Part shown: in pieces, positions 49,455 to 57,568 of the stretch
Position numbering within the stretch: position 1 is the first letter of the stretch
Layout: the number at the start of each line of letters is the position of its first letter
Assembly: GCF_947489365.1 (NCBI RefSeq)
Contig: NZ_CANLDB010000001.1
Span: 124,001-188,000, forward strand
DNA: 64,000 bases
Source of the DNA: an uncultured Nocardioides sp.
GTDB taxonomy: Bacteria; Actinomycetota; Actinomycetes; Propionibacteriales; Nocardioidaceae
Direction of reading: 5' to 3'
Translations under genes and position numbers: made by a program
Notes under the pieces: generated by a model
The model's input: only the letters and a program-made list of their open reading frames with translations
Told to the model about the DNA's origin: nothing
The model's database searches: none

Positions 49455-50954
49455 GTGACCGTCACGGACCAGACCCCGCAGACCCAGCTCGAGACCTTCC
49501 GGCTGTTCATCGGCGGCGAGTCCGTCGACGCCGCCTCGGGGGCCACCTTCGAGTCGACCAACCCCTACACCGGCTCCTCCTGGGCGGTGCTGGCCGACGG
49601 CGGGGCGGAGGACGTCGACCGCGCCGTCGCCAGCAGCCGTGAGGCCTTCGAGGGCGAGTGGGGCGCCATGTCCGGGTTCGACCGGGCGCGGGTCCTGCGC
49701 CAGGTCGCCCAGGGCATCACCGACAACGCCGAGCGCCTCGCGCTCCTGGAGGTGCGCGACTCCGGCAAGCTGATGCGCGAGATGCGCGGCCAGCTGAACG
49801 GCCTCGGGAACTGGTACCTCTACTTCTCCGGCCTCGCCGACAAGCTCGAGGGCCGCACCGTCCCGCAGATCGCCCCGCAGACCTACTTCGGCTACACGCT
49901 GAAGGAGCCGGTCGGGGTCGTCGGCGCCATCACTCCGTGGAACTCCCCGCTGCTGCTGCTCACCTTCAAGCTCGCGCCGCTGCTCGCCGCCGGGTGCACC
50001 TGCGTGGTCAAGCCGAGCGAGCACTCGCCGGCCTCGACGGTGGCCTTCGCCCAGGTGCTGCACGAGGCGGGCCTGCCCGCCGGCGTCCTCAACGTCGTCA
50101 CCGGACTCAGCCGGGAGACCGGTGAGGCCCTCGCGAGCCACACCGGCATCGACAAGGTCGCCTTCACCGGCTCCACCGCCACCGGCGCGGCCGTCGCCCG
50201 GGCCGCGGTGTCGAACATCAACAAGGTCACCCTCGAGCTGGGCGGCAAGTCCCCGCAGGTCGTGTTCGCGGACGCCGACCTCGACGCCGCCGCGAACGGC
50301 GTGGTCGCGGGTGTCTTCGCCGCCACCGGGCAGACCTGCATGGCGGGCTCGCGACTGATCGTCCACGAGTCGGTCAAGGACGAGCTCGTCGCGAAGATCG
50401 CCGAGCGGGCCCGCACCATCGTGCAGGGCGACCCGACCGACGCGGACACCGAGATGGGCCCCGTCGCCAACGCCCCGCAGTACGAGAAGGTGCTCGGCTA
50501 CCTCGACACCGCCCGCACCGAGGGCGCCGAGGTCGTCGCCGGCGGCGGCCCCAACACCGAGCTCGGCGGCCTGTTCGTGAAGCCCACCGTCGTGGTCGCC
50601 GAGCCCGGCTCGACGATCGTCCGCGAGGAGGTGTTCGGGCCGGTGCTGGCGGCGTACACCTTCACCGACGAGGACGAGGCGCTGCGCCTGGCCAACGACA
50701 CCCCGTACGGGCTGGCGGGGGCGGTGTGGACCAAGGACGTCCACCGCGCCCACCGCGTCGCCGCCCGGCTGAAGGCGGGCACGGTGTGGATCAACGCCTA
50801 CCGGGCGGTCGCGCCGAACATGCCGTTCGGCGGCTACGGCATGTCGGGCATCGGCCGGGAGAACGGCCAGGAGGCCGTGAACGAGTACCTCGAGAACAAG
50901 TCGGTGTTCGTCGAGCTCACCGGCGGCACCCGGGACCCGTTCACGCTGGGCTGA
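49455..50954 (+). CDS. NAD(P)-dependent aldehyde dehydrogenase
   Basis: Oxidises an aldehyde to its acid. The 499-residue protein shows GVVGAITPWNSPLLL (cofactor), VAFTGSTATGAAVAR, Glu261 in VTLELGGKSPQVVF and catalytic Cys295 in ATGQTCMAGSRLI, with EEVFGPVLAAYTF at the end. It resembles the broad-specificity ALDH class. It has its own leaderless-type promoter behind the AraC gene. Together with the E1-like enzyme upstream it could handle aldehydes made by 2-oxoacid decarboxylation. Confidence 0.95.
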   Translation: MTVTDQTPQTQLETFRLFIGGESVDAASGATFESTNPYTGSSWAVLADGGAEDVDRAVASSREAFEGEWGAMSGFDRARVLRQVAQGITDNAERLALLEVRDSGKLMREMRGQLNGLGNWYLYFSGLADKLEGRTVPQIAPQTYFGYTLKEPVGVVGAITPWNSPLLLLTFKLAPLLAAGCTCVVKPSEHSPASTVAFAQVLHEAGLPAGVLNVVTGLSRETGEALASHTGIDKVAFTGSTATGAAVARAAVSNINKVTLELGGKSPQVVFADADLDAAANGVVAGVFAATGQTCMAGSRLIVHESVKDELVAKIAERARTIVQGDPTDADTEMGPVANAPQYEKVLGYLDTARTEGAEVVAGGGPNTELGGLFVKPTVVVAEPGSTIVREEVFGPVLAAYTFTDEDEALRLANDTPYGLAGAVWTKDVHRAHRVAARLKAGTVWINAYRAVAPNMPFGGYGMSGIGRENGQEAVNEYLENKSVFVELTGGTRDPFTLG

Positions 50955-50972
50955 GCGGGAGGCTCCGTCCCG

Positions 50973-51362
50973 TCAGTCGTCGCGCTCGGCCCTGATCGTG
51001 GGGCTGGTGTCGCCCTGGCAACCGGGGGACGGCGCCACCCTGGCGTAGAAGCGGCCCTCGGTGCCGGTGTTGCCGGTGTCCCAGGCGCCGTCGGGCCCGC
51101 TGGTGTCCATGGCGAACCGCCTGTCGTCACCACCGCCGCGGCTGCCCTTCTGCTTGAACACCACGACCGGCACCTCGGACCGGCAGGACGCCCGGCTGCT
51201 CCGCACCGACCCCGACAGGTCGGTGTTCTCGGCCCGGATGGTGACGGTGCGGGCGGCCGGGGCGGCCGGCGCGGCGCCGACGGAGGGGCCGGGAACGGCC
51301 GCGAGGCCGGCGGCGGCCAGCAGCGGGGCGAGGGCGAGGGCGCCGAGGCGGGAGCGGTTCAT
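50973..51362 (-). CDS. Secreted protein of unknown function
   Basis: A 129-residue protein with a clear signal peptide (MNRSRLGALALAPLLAAAGL, cleavage likely near VGA-AP). The mature part begins TVTIRAENTDLSGSVRSS, has two Cys residues that could form a disulfide, and ends in a charged tail. The ATG has AAGGGA upstream. I recognise no family. Confidence 0.72.
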   Translation of the reverse strand: MNRSRLGALALAPLLAAAGLAAVPGPSVGAAPAAPAARTVTIRAENTDLSGSVRSSRASCRSEVPVVVFKQKGSRGGGDDRRFAMDTSGPDGAWDTGNTGTEGRFYARVAPSPGCQGDTSPTIRAERDD

Positions 51363-51476
51363 GGCGGTGTCCCTTCGAGGTGGGTGAAGGCAGGCTACGG
51401 TCGGCCCGCCGGGGTGGCGGGCGTGCGGACCTGTCCTCTTGCGGAATGTCCGGGATTGCCACCACGATCACGGTGC

Positions 51477-51782
51477 ATGGCGGAGATCGGGAGGATCCGG
51501 GAGGGTCCGCTCCTCGACGAGCCGACGATGCGGCTGCTGGAGACGGTCTACCTGCTGCGGCCCGAGGACGAGACGGCCCTGCGGGCCGCGCTGGGCGAGT
51601 CGGTCCCGGACGTCCCGGACCACTCCGACCTCCCCGATCGGCTCCGGGCCCTGGAGGACGGCGGGTTCCTGCGCCGGCTCGACGGGCGCCTGGAGTACGA
51701 GTCGCCGTACGCCGCGTTCGTCGCGATCGGCGAGGCCCGGGCCGCGACGATCCTGGCGGAGGCGACGCTGGTCGGCGCCGGT
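51477..51782 (+). pseudogene. 5' fragment of a TrmB/LuxR-like regulator gene
   Basis: From ATG 51477 the frame reads as a good protein for about 100 residues (GRIREGPLLDEPTMRLLETV, LPDRLRALEDGGFLRRLDGR, SPYAAFVAIGEARAATILAE), like the N-terminal winged-helix part of TrmB/LuxR-type regulators. After ILAEATLVGAGPGG the frame turns into low-complexity His/Arg/Gly text, which is the antisense of a transporter gene. The regulator has therefore lost its 3' end. The exact junction, near 51775-51795, is an estimate. Confidence 0.65.
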
Positions 51783-52190
51783 CCCGGCGGTCACCGGGCG
51801 CCACCGCACCCGGGCCAGCGGGCCCACCTGCGGCAGCACCAGCCCGGCCGTGGCCGCCAGGCCGACGAGGACGGCCGGGGTGGCCCCCGAGGAGGTCGCC
51901 ACGACCAGCCCGACGAGCGCGAGGGCGCCGGCGAAGGACTGGACGAGGACGACGGGGCGCTGGCCGGCGCGGTCGGCGACGGCTCCGGCGACGGGGGCGC
52001 CGACGGCGTTGGCGACGGCCAGGGCGCCGGCGGCGAGGCCGCCGAGGCCGTAGGAGTCGGTGGCCCCGGCGACGAGCAGCAGGGTGCCCAGCTGGCTCAT
52101 GGCGAGGGGCAGGCGGCCGAGGAAGGCGACGACGACGTACGCCGGGCCGGCGAGGCGGACGAGGCGTCCGTAGGAACGCAGGGGTGACAC
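51783..52190 (-). pseudogene. 5' fragment of an MFS transporter gene
   Basis: From GTG 52190 the minus strand encodes the first four membrane segments of a major-facilitator transporter (AGPAYVVVAFLGRLPLAMSQ, GAPVAGAVADRAGQRPVVLV, PAVLVGLAATAGLVLPQVGP), with the A-motif-like loop GAVADRAGQRP. It reaches the loop LARVRWRPVT, after which the frame turns into antisense of the regulator fragment. The remaining eight or so segments are missing. GGAG lies about nine bases upstream of the start. Confidence 0.7.
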
Positions 52191-52299
52191 GGTGAGGGAC
52201 TCCAGGTGTGCGCAGGGTGCGGGGGTACGGCTGACAGCCGCGCCGACCCACCTCCAGAACGCGGACGAACCCTGTGCTGGTCCCAGTGTGCCAGGACTG

Positions 52300-52334
52300 A
52301 GGGTTGCCTTCCCTTTCTGGAACGATTCCAGAAA
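52300..52334 (+). promoter_or_regulatory. Composite operator upstream of dps
   Basis: AGGGTTGCCTTCCCT (52300-52314) matches 11 of 15 positions of the IdeR/DtxR core AGGTTAGSCTAACCT. It runs directly into a perfect palindrome with arms TTTCTGGAA and TTCCAGAAA around CGA (52314-52334). Both lie 61-95 bases before the dps ATG. An iron or redox repressor plus a second factor could bind here. Confidence 0.5.
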
Positions 52335-52394
52335 AGATGGGAGGGTGGGGCCACTCGCACGACGACACGGCCCCCGGCCGAGAAGGAGCACTCC

Positions 52395-52919
52395 ATGACG
52401 CAGACCCTCCACACCGAGCAGCACGTCGCGAAGCCGCCGTTCCAGGCCTCCGAGCGGCTCGCGACCCACCTCCAGGCGCTGCTGGTCGACCTGACCGACC
52501 TGCACCTGGTCGGCAAGCAGGCCCACTGGAACGTCGTCGGCCCGAACTTCCGCGACCTCCACCTGCAGCTCGACGAGGTCGTCGACGACGCCCGGAACTT
52601 CTCCGACACCGTCGCGGAGCGCATGCGCGCCCTCTACGTCACGCCCGACGCCCGCGCCGCCTCCGTCGCCGCGCAGACGAGCCTGCCGGAGTTCCCGCAG
52701 ACCGAGGTCGACACCGCCGAGACCGTCGACCGCATCGTCGCCGCGATCTACGCCGTCGCCGGCACCGGCCGCCGCATCCACGACGAGGTGGACGCCGAGG
52801 ACCCGACGTCGGCCGACATCATCCACACGATCCTCGAGCGCCTCGAGCAGCTCGCCTGGATGATCGACGCCGAGAACCGCGTCGCGAACCGGAGCCTCCC
52901 GCGTCCCGTGCACCGCTGA
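52395..52919 (+). CDS. dps: Dps family DNA-binding/ferritin-like protein
   Basis: A 174-residue ferritin-fold protein that forms dodecamers, oxidises and stores iron and protects DNA. The inter-subunit ferroxidase site is visible in GKQAHWNVVGPNFRDLHLQL followed by DEVVDDA (His, His, Asp, Glu). The length is normal. AAGGAG lies eight bases before the ATG. The upstream operator region carries an IdeR-like box and a perfect palindrome, fitting iron or oxidative-stress control. Confidence 0.95.
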   Translation: MTQTLHTEQHVAKPPFQASERLATHLQALLVDLTDLHLVGKQAHWNVVGPNFRDLHLQLDEVVDDARNFSDTVAERMRALYVTPDARAASVAAQTSLPEFPQTEVDTAETVDRIVAAIYAVAGTGRRIHDEVDAEDPTSADIIHTILERLEQLAWMIDAENRVANRSLPRPVHR

Positions 52920-52953
52920 GCCCCACCCGGACCAGCGGTCCCCGCAGCACCCG

Positions 52954-52987
52954 CGTCCGCCCGGCGGTCTAGACCGCCGGGCGGACG
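52954..52987 (+). terminator. 34-bp perfect palindrome, dps terminator
   Basis: CGTCCGCCCGGCGGTCT and its exact complement abut at TCTAGA, 35 bases after the dps stop codon. As RNA it gives a stem of at least 15 pairs with a tight loop. Confidence 0.7.
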
Positions 52988-53077
52988 TGTCTGTACAGGA
53001 CACCGGTTCCGCAGGACCCTGGCAGGGAGCAGCGGACCCGTGCCTCCCGAGCACGGCGTCGCCGCGCGGAGGTCATC

Positions 53078-54487
53078 GTGAACCGTCCCGCTCTCCTCGC
53101 GCTCGCCCTGGTGTCCGCCCTGTGCCTGCCACCCGGCTCGTCGTACGCCGCCCCACCGGCGGCCGAGGCGCCGACCGAGGCCTCGACCGAGGCGCCCGTC
53201 GGCTGCGCCGACCCCGTCTTCCCGGAGCCCGTCCGTGCCGACTCCGCCGCGGCCTCGCGCGCCGGGCTCGGCGAGACGGGCGACCCGACCGTGTGGCTCG
53301 ACACCTGCGGCGAGGTCTACTACCGCGAGTCGCTGCGGGTCGGCCCCCACGCCGTGCCGACCGCCGAGCCCGCGACCGCGGTCCCGGCGGCGGCCGGGGT
53401 GCTGGGGCTGTCGTCGCGCCCGTCGTCGAACCGCACGATCTACCTCGACTTCACCGGCCACCGCACCGCGAACACGGCGTGGAACCGCGACTTCGGCGTC
53501 AACGCGTTCACCTCACCGCCGTTCCAGGTCGACGGTCCGACCTCGACGGCGTTCTCGGCGGTCGAGAAGGAGCAGATCCGTCGGGCGTGGGAGACCGTGG
53601 CCGAGGACTACGCGCCGTTCGACGTGAACGTCACGACGAAGGACCCCGGGCAGGCCGCGATCACCCGCAGCTCGGCGTCCGACCGGAAGTTCGGCACGCG
53701 GGTCGTCGTCACGGCCGGCGGTCCGCTGTACCAGCGCTGCTTCTGCGGCGGCATCGCCTACCTCGGCACGTTCGACCTCGCCGGGCGGCAGTCGCCGGTC
53801 TACCAGCCGACCTTCGTGTTCACGAACGGCTCCACCGACCAGGGATGGCTGTTCGCCGAGAACATCAGCCACGAGGCCGGCCACAACCTCGGGCTCGACC
53901 ACGACGGCCGGGGGCGCGAGGAGTACTACTTCGGCTCCCAGCGGTGGGCCCCGATCATGGGCGCCAGCTTCGACAAGCTCAGCCAGTTCTCCCGCGGCGA
54001 GTACGAGCGCGCGACGAACACGCAGAACGACCTCGCCATCATGACCCGGCACGGCATCGCCGCGCGCCCGGACGACCACGGGGACGCCGCCGGCGGGGCC
54101 ACCCCGCTGCCGGGGACCGACGCCCGCCGCGCCGCGGGCGGCGTGGTGTCGACCTCGGTGGACAAGGACGCCTTCTCCTTCACCCCGACCGCGGACGGGC
54201 CGCGGACGATCACGGTGGACCCGACGGGCGGGGCCACGAACCTCGACGTGCAGCTCACCCTGCTCGGCAGCGACGGCGCCGTCCTCGCCACGGTGAACCC
54301 GGCGCCGTCGGGCGACGTGACCCGGCCGTCCCCGGCCTGGCTGCGGGCGCGCTGGACCGGCGACGTCGAGGCGGGGCGCCGCTACACGGTCCTGGTCGAC
54401 GGGGTCGGGTACGGCGACCCCCGGACGCAGGGCTGGTCCGGCTACGGCTCCCTCGGGGCCTACCGCGTGGCGGTCACGGCCGGCTGA
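53078..54487 (+). CDS. Secreted metzincin-type zinc metalloprotease
   Basis: A 469-residue exported protein with a signal peptide (LLALALVSALCLPPGSSYA). The catalytic domain has the metzincin zinc motif HEAGHNLGLDHD (His265, Glu266, His269, His275) preceded by VAEDYAPFDVNVTTKD and followed by the Met-turn PIMGASF. A C-terminal beta-sandwich (about 360-469; DKDAFSFTPTADGPRTI) resembles a PPC/pre-peptidase-like domain. The GTG start has GGAGG five bases upstream. Its end overlaps the vanZ-like gene by 14 bp. Confidence 0.9.
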   Translation: MNRPALLALALVSALCLPPGSSYAAPPAAEAPTEASTEAPVGCADPVFPEPVRADSAAASRAGLGETGDPTVWLDTCGEVYYRESLRVGPHAVPTAEPATAVPAAAGVLGLSSRPSSNRTIYLDFTGHRTANTAWNRDFGVNAFTSPPFQVDGPTSTAFSAVEKEQIRRAWETVAEDYAPFDVNVTTKDPGQAAITRSSASDRKFGTRVVVTAGGPLYQRCFCGGIAYLGTFDLAGRQSPVYQPTFVFTNGSTDQGWLFAENISHEAGHNLGLDHDGRGREEYYFGSQRWAPIMGASFDKLSQFSRGEYERATNTQNDLAIMTRHGIAARPDDHGDAAGGATPLPGTDARRAAGGVVSTSVDKDAFSFTPTADGPRTITVDPTGGATNLDVQLTLLGSDGAVLATVNPAPSGDVTRPSPAWLRARWTGDVEAGRRYTVLVDGVGYGDPRTQGWSGYGSLGAYRVAVTAG

Positions 54488-54995
54488 CCGCGGGCGGCCG
54501 ACCACGGTCGGGCGGTCGCGGTCGGACGACGGCGAGCGTCGCCACCGCCAGCAGCACGCCGAGCGCGGTGCCGACGGTGTTCATGAACCAGTCGTTCGTG
54601 TCGCAGACCCGGCCGGTGGCGGGCACGAGGGCCTGCACGAGCTCGATCAGCGCCGAGACCCCCGACGCGACGACCGCGACCCCGACGGGCCGCCGGCAGG
54701 CCAGCACCGCGGCGTACGTCGCGGGCACGAACAGCGCGATGTTCGCGAGGGTGTCGAGGCCCTGGAACGGGACCGAGAGCTGCACGGCGCAGCGCACCTC
54801 GTCGAGCGCCGCGGCGGGTTCGGGCCAGGCCGTCAGCGCCAGGCCCGCTAACCCGGCGACCACGGAGAGGGCGGCGCTCGTCCGGCGGGCGTCGTACCGG
54901 ACGAGGAGGACGCCGACGAGCAGCATCGCGAGCAGGAGGCCGGCCAGCACCCAGCGGACGTACGCCGAGTACTCGACCAGCAGGGTCGAGATCAC
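54474..54995 (-). CDS. VanZ-family membrane protein
   Basis: A 173-residue protein with four to five membrane helices and the VanZ signature: TLANIALFVPATYAAVL and SALIELVQALVP followed by CDTNDWFMNTVGTALG. VanZ confers low teicoplanin resistance in enterococci; most chromosomal members are uncharacterised. It starts at GTG 54995. It lies 15 bp after the PPOX gene in the same direction. Confidence 0.9.
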   Translation of the reverse strand: MISTLLVEYSAYVRWVLAGLLLAMLLVGVLLVRYDARRTSAALSVVAGLAGLALTAWPEPAAALDEVRCAVQLSVPFQGLDTLANIALFVPATYAAVLACRRPVGVAVVASGVSALIELVQALVPATGRVCDTNDWFMNTVGTALGVLLAVATLAVVRPRPPDRGRPPAVSRP

Positions 54996-55010
54996 CGCAG
55001 TGCTTCCGCG

Positions 55011-55427
55011 TCAGCGCTCGAGGAGGCTGCGGGAGGCGAGGAACGTCTCGACCGTGATCCGCAGCGCGACGCGCTCCGGGTTCTCGCTCGGCACGCGGTA
55101 GCGGGCGGCGTACATCTCCTCGGCGCGGGCGACCCCCGGCCGGTCGGTGACGACCTCGGCGCGTCCCTCGAGCGAGGACCAGCGGCCGCCGTCCACCGAC
55201 CCGGCCGCGACGCGGGGGTCGGCGGCGACGTGGCGCGCCTTGACCGAGCCGCGCCGGGTGATCACCCAGGCGCACTCCTGCTCGTGGTCCAGCGCGACGC
55301 CGACGGCGACCACGTGGGGCCGGCCGTCGGCGTACAGGCTGGTCAAGGTGCACAGCTGGCGCTCGGTCCAGAACTCCAGGAGGCCGGCGGGGAAGTCGCC
55401 CCAGCCGGGACGCCAGCTCATGTTCAC
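55011..55427 (-). CDS. PPOX-class (pyridoxamine-oxidase-like) F420/flavin-binding protein
   Basis: A 138-residue split-barrel protein: LLEFWTERQLCTLTSLYADG RPHV pattern at the start, then RGSVKARHVAADPRVAAGSV, a family hallmark where the cofactor phosphate binds, and a late VTDRPG. Members of this size often use F420. The enzyme's substrate is unknown. I prefer GTG 55427 to the track's longer start because CATCCT lies exactly six bases before it; an ATG follows at 55421. Confidence 0.8.
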   Translation of the reverse strand: MNMSWRPGWGDFPAGLLEFWTERQLCTLTSLYADGRPHVVAVGVALDHEQECAWVITRRGSVKARHVAADPRVAAGSVDGGRWSSLEGRAEVVTDRPGVARAEEMYAARYRVPSENPERVALRITVETFLASRSLLER

Positions 55428-55446
55428 CAGGCGAGGATGACAGGTG

Positions 55447-56271
55447 TCAGGCGACGACCGCCGAGCCGGTGCGACGGGTCCGGCCGGCGCGGGCGCCACC
55501 CAGGCGGACCCGGACCGCCGCCGCGGCGAGGACCAGGGCGGCGACGACCGCGGCGGCCGCCACCAGGACGCTGTCGGGGGAGTCGGTCACGCGGCCGTAC
55601 GCCAGCCAGCCGAGGCCCCAGATGGTCGCCCCGGCGACGGTGACGCGACCGCCGAGACGCTGGGCGAGGACCACGCCGCCGGCCGTGACGGCGACCAGGA
55701 CGAGCAGCGAGACGACGTACCCGACGACGCTCGTGGCGCCCATGCCGGTGCCGACGAGGGCGGCGGTGACGTTGGCGCCGGTCGCGACGGCGACCCAGCC
55801 GAGGTAGAGCCCGAAGGTGCCGTCGACAGCGACGGTGTCGACCACGCCGTCCCCACGGGTGACGGTGAGGCGGCGCACGATCTCGACCAGCGTGGCGAGC
55901 AGGGCGAGGATCACGACCACGCTGCCCCAGATCCACCCCTGCTGGACGACGAGCAGCCAGGCCGCGTTGAGGACCATGGAGGCCGCGGCGAGCCAGCCGA
56001 TGCTGCGCTGGCGCGCGGAGGTCGCCTGGCCGGGCAGCCACTGCCAGATCGTGTACGCCGCGAGGCCGGCGTAGACGACCGACCAGATGGAGAAGGCCGG
56101 CCCAGCGGGCGCGACGAGGGTGGAGTCCGCGGACAGGGCGCCACCGGACACGGCGGAGACCTCCGTGCCGAGCACCCCCACCCCGACGAGGGTGCCGAGG
56201 ACGCACGCGACCTCGGCGACGGTGACGGTGACCTGGCGGGCCCGGTCCGTGCCGGTGGGAGAGGTGCTCAT
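55447..56271 (-). CDS. TspO/MBR-like tryptophan-rich membrane protein
   Basis: A 274-residue protein with about eight membrane helices. PAGPAFSIWSVVYAGLAAYT is the first-helix pattern of actinobacterial relatives of TspO (PPxxVFPxVWxxLY in the core family), and MVLNAAWLLVVQQGWIWG continues it. The classical TspO has five helices, so this is a longer relative. Porphyrin or other ligand binding is possible but unproven. AACACT stands six bases before the ATG. Confidence 0.78.
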   Translation of the reverse strand: MSTSPTGTDRARQVTVTVAEVACVLGTLVGVGVLGTEVSAVSGGALSADSTLVAPAGPAFSIWSVVYAGLAAYTIWQWLPGQATSARQRSIGWLAAASMVLNAAWLLVVQQGWIWGSVVVILALLATLVEIVRRLTVTRGDGVVDTVAVDGTFGLYLGWVAVATGANVTAALVGTGMGATSVVGYVVSLLVLVAVTAGGVVLAQRLGGRVTVAGATIWGLGWLAYGRVTDSPDSVLVAAAAVVAALVLAAAAVRVRLGGARAGRTRRTGSAVVA

Positions 56272-56332
56272 GCACCTAGTGTTTCACGAACTTAAGGACT
56301 TTCCCATTCCTTGAGGATGAGATCCTGCTCGC
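56272..56332. promoter_or_regulatory. Divergent promoter with imperfect palindrome
   Basis: This 61-bp gap is the most AT-rich stretch in the neighbourhood. CTTAAGGA and TCCTTGAG form a seven-of-eight inverted repeat with TTTCCCAT between. AACACT (minus) and GATCCT (plus) each lie six bases before the flanking ATGs. Confidence 0.5.
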
Positions 56333-57568
56333 ATGGGCGACCACCCCGCGGCCGCGACGGCACTGGAGGCACTCGACTGGGTGGTGGCCCAGGAGCGGCC
56401 GCTGGCGGACGGCGTCGGGTGGCCCGGGGTCCCGGACGACCCCGCCCTGCCCCCGGACCTCTACTCGGGCGCCGCGGGCGTCGTGCTCGCCCTGCTCGAG
56501 GCGGACGCCCACGACGGCGACCCGCGGTGGGCGGAGGCCGCCGCGGCCGGCGCGCGGGGTCTCGCCGCCGTGGCGCCGTCCGTGACCGACGCCTCGCTCT
56601 ACTTCGGGGCCACCGGGCTCGCCGTCGCCCTCGACGCGGTGGGCCGGCGACTGGACGACCCCGTCGCCCGTGCCGCCGCGCGCGAGTGCCTGGACCGCGT
56701 CCGTGCGGCCTTCGACGGGGAGCGCTGGGGCGACGCCTTCGACCTCATGGGCGGCAACGCCGGGATCGCGCTCGGCGCGCTCGCGCTGGGAGACACCGAC
56801 CTCGCGCTCACCGCCGTCGAGCCGTACCTGCGCACGGCCGAGACGACGCCGTACGGGGTGACCTGGGAGAACCGTCGCGGCCAGCCGTCGCGGCGCCACC
56901 ACGTCTCGCACGGCACCCTCGGCATCGCCCAGGGGATCGCGGTCACCGCGGCCGCGACCGGTCGGGACGACCTGCGCGAGCTCGCCCTGGCCGCCGTGGC
57001 CGACGTCGTGGCCCGCGACGAGTCAGGGGGCGGCGGGTTCCTCGTCCCGCACTCCGACCCCCAGCAGCTGCCGGACCGGATCGACCGGTTCAGCCACGGC
57101 TGGTGCCACGGGCCCGCCGGCGACGCGCAGGTGTTCCGGACCCTGGTCGCCCTGACCGGGGACGCCTCCTGGAGCGTCCTCGTCGACCGCTGCTGGACCA
57201 CCGTCCTCGGCTCGGGGATCCCGGAGCGCCGTCGGCCGGGGTTCTGGGACAACAACGGCCGCTGCTGCGGCACCGCCGGCGTGCTCGCCCTCGCTCTGGA
57301 CCGGGAGGTCGAGGCCGGCGACGGAACGGCGTTCGCCGAGGTCCTCGTCGACGACCTGCTGGCCCGCGCCACCCGGGACGCCGAGGGGGTCCGCTGGTCC
57401 AACGTCGAGCACCGCGCCGAGCGGCCGGTGCTGCCGCCGCGCCTCGGGTGGGCCATGGGCAACGCCGGGATCGCCCGGGAGCTGCTGCGCCACGGCCGGC
57501 TGGTCACCGGCCGAGACCCGGCGTACGCCGTGGCCACCCCGGGCCACCCCGGTACGGTCGCCGCATGA
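56333..57568 (+). CDS. Stand-alone LanC-like zinc protein with CCG motif
   Basis: A 411-residue alpha/alpha-barrel protein of the LanC superfamily, whose members add Cys thiols to dehydrated residues. The barrel repeats show GAAGVVLALLEAD, FGATGLAVALDAVG, GGNAGIALGALALG, SHGTLGIAQGIAV, then SHGWCHGPAGDAQ and GRCCGTAGVLALAL. The first zinc Cys is in WCHG. The usual CHG is CCG here, giving three Cys ligands as in ProcM. No dehydratase or precursor peptide is near, so lanthipeptide production is not implied. The stop overlaps the SDR gene (ATGA). Confidence 0.83.
   Translation: MGDHPAAATALEALDWVVAQERPLADGVGWPGVPDDPALPPDLYSGAAGVVLALLEADAHDGDPRWAEAAAAGARGLAAVAPSVTDASLYFGATGLAVALDAVGRRLDDPVARAAARECLDRVRAAFDGERWGDAFDLMGGNAGIALGALALGDTDLALTAVEPYLRTAETTPYGVTWENRRGQPSRRHHVSHGTLGIAQGIAVTAAATGRDDLRELALAAVADVVARDESGGGGFLVPHSDPQQLPDRIDRFSHGWCHGPAGDAQVFRTLVALTGDASWSVLVDRCWTTVLGSGIPERRRPGFWDNNGRCCGTAGVLALALDREVEAGDGTAFAEVLVDDLLARATRDAEGVRWSNVEHRAERPVLPPRLGWAMGNAGIARELLRHGRLVTGRDPAYAVATPGHPGTVAA

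Noticed and set aside
51477-52187. The whole 51384-52187 ORF as one real 236-aa protein
   Set aside because: Only the first 100 or so residues look like protein. The rest is the complement of membrane-transporter codons.
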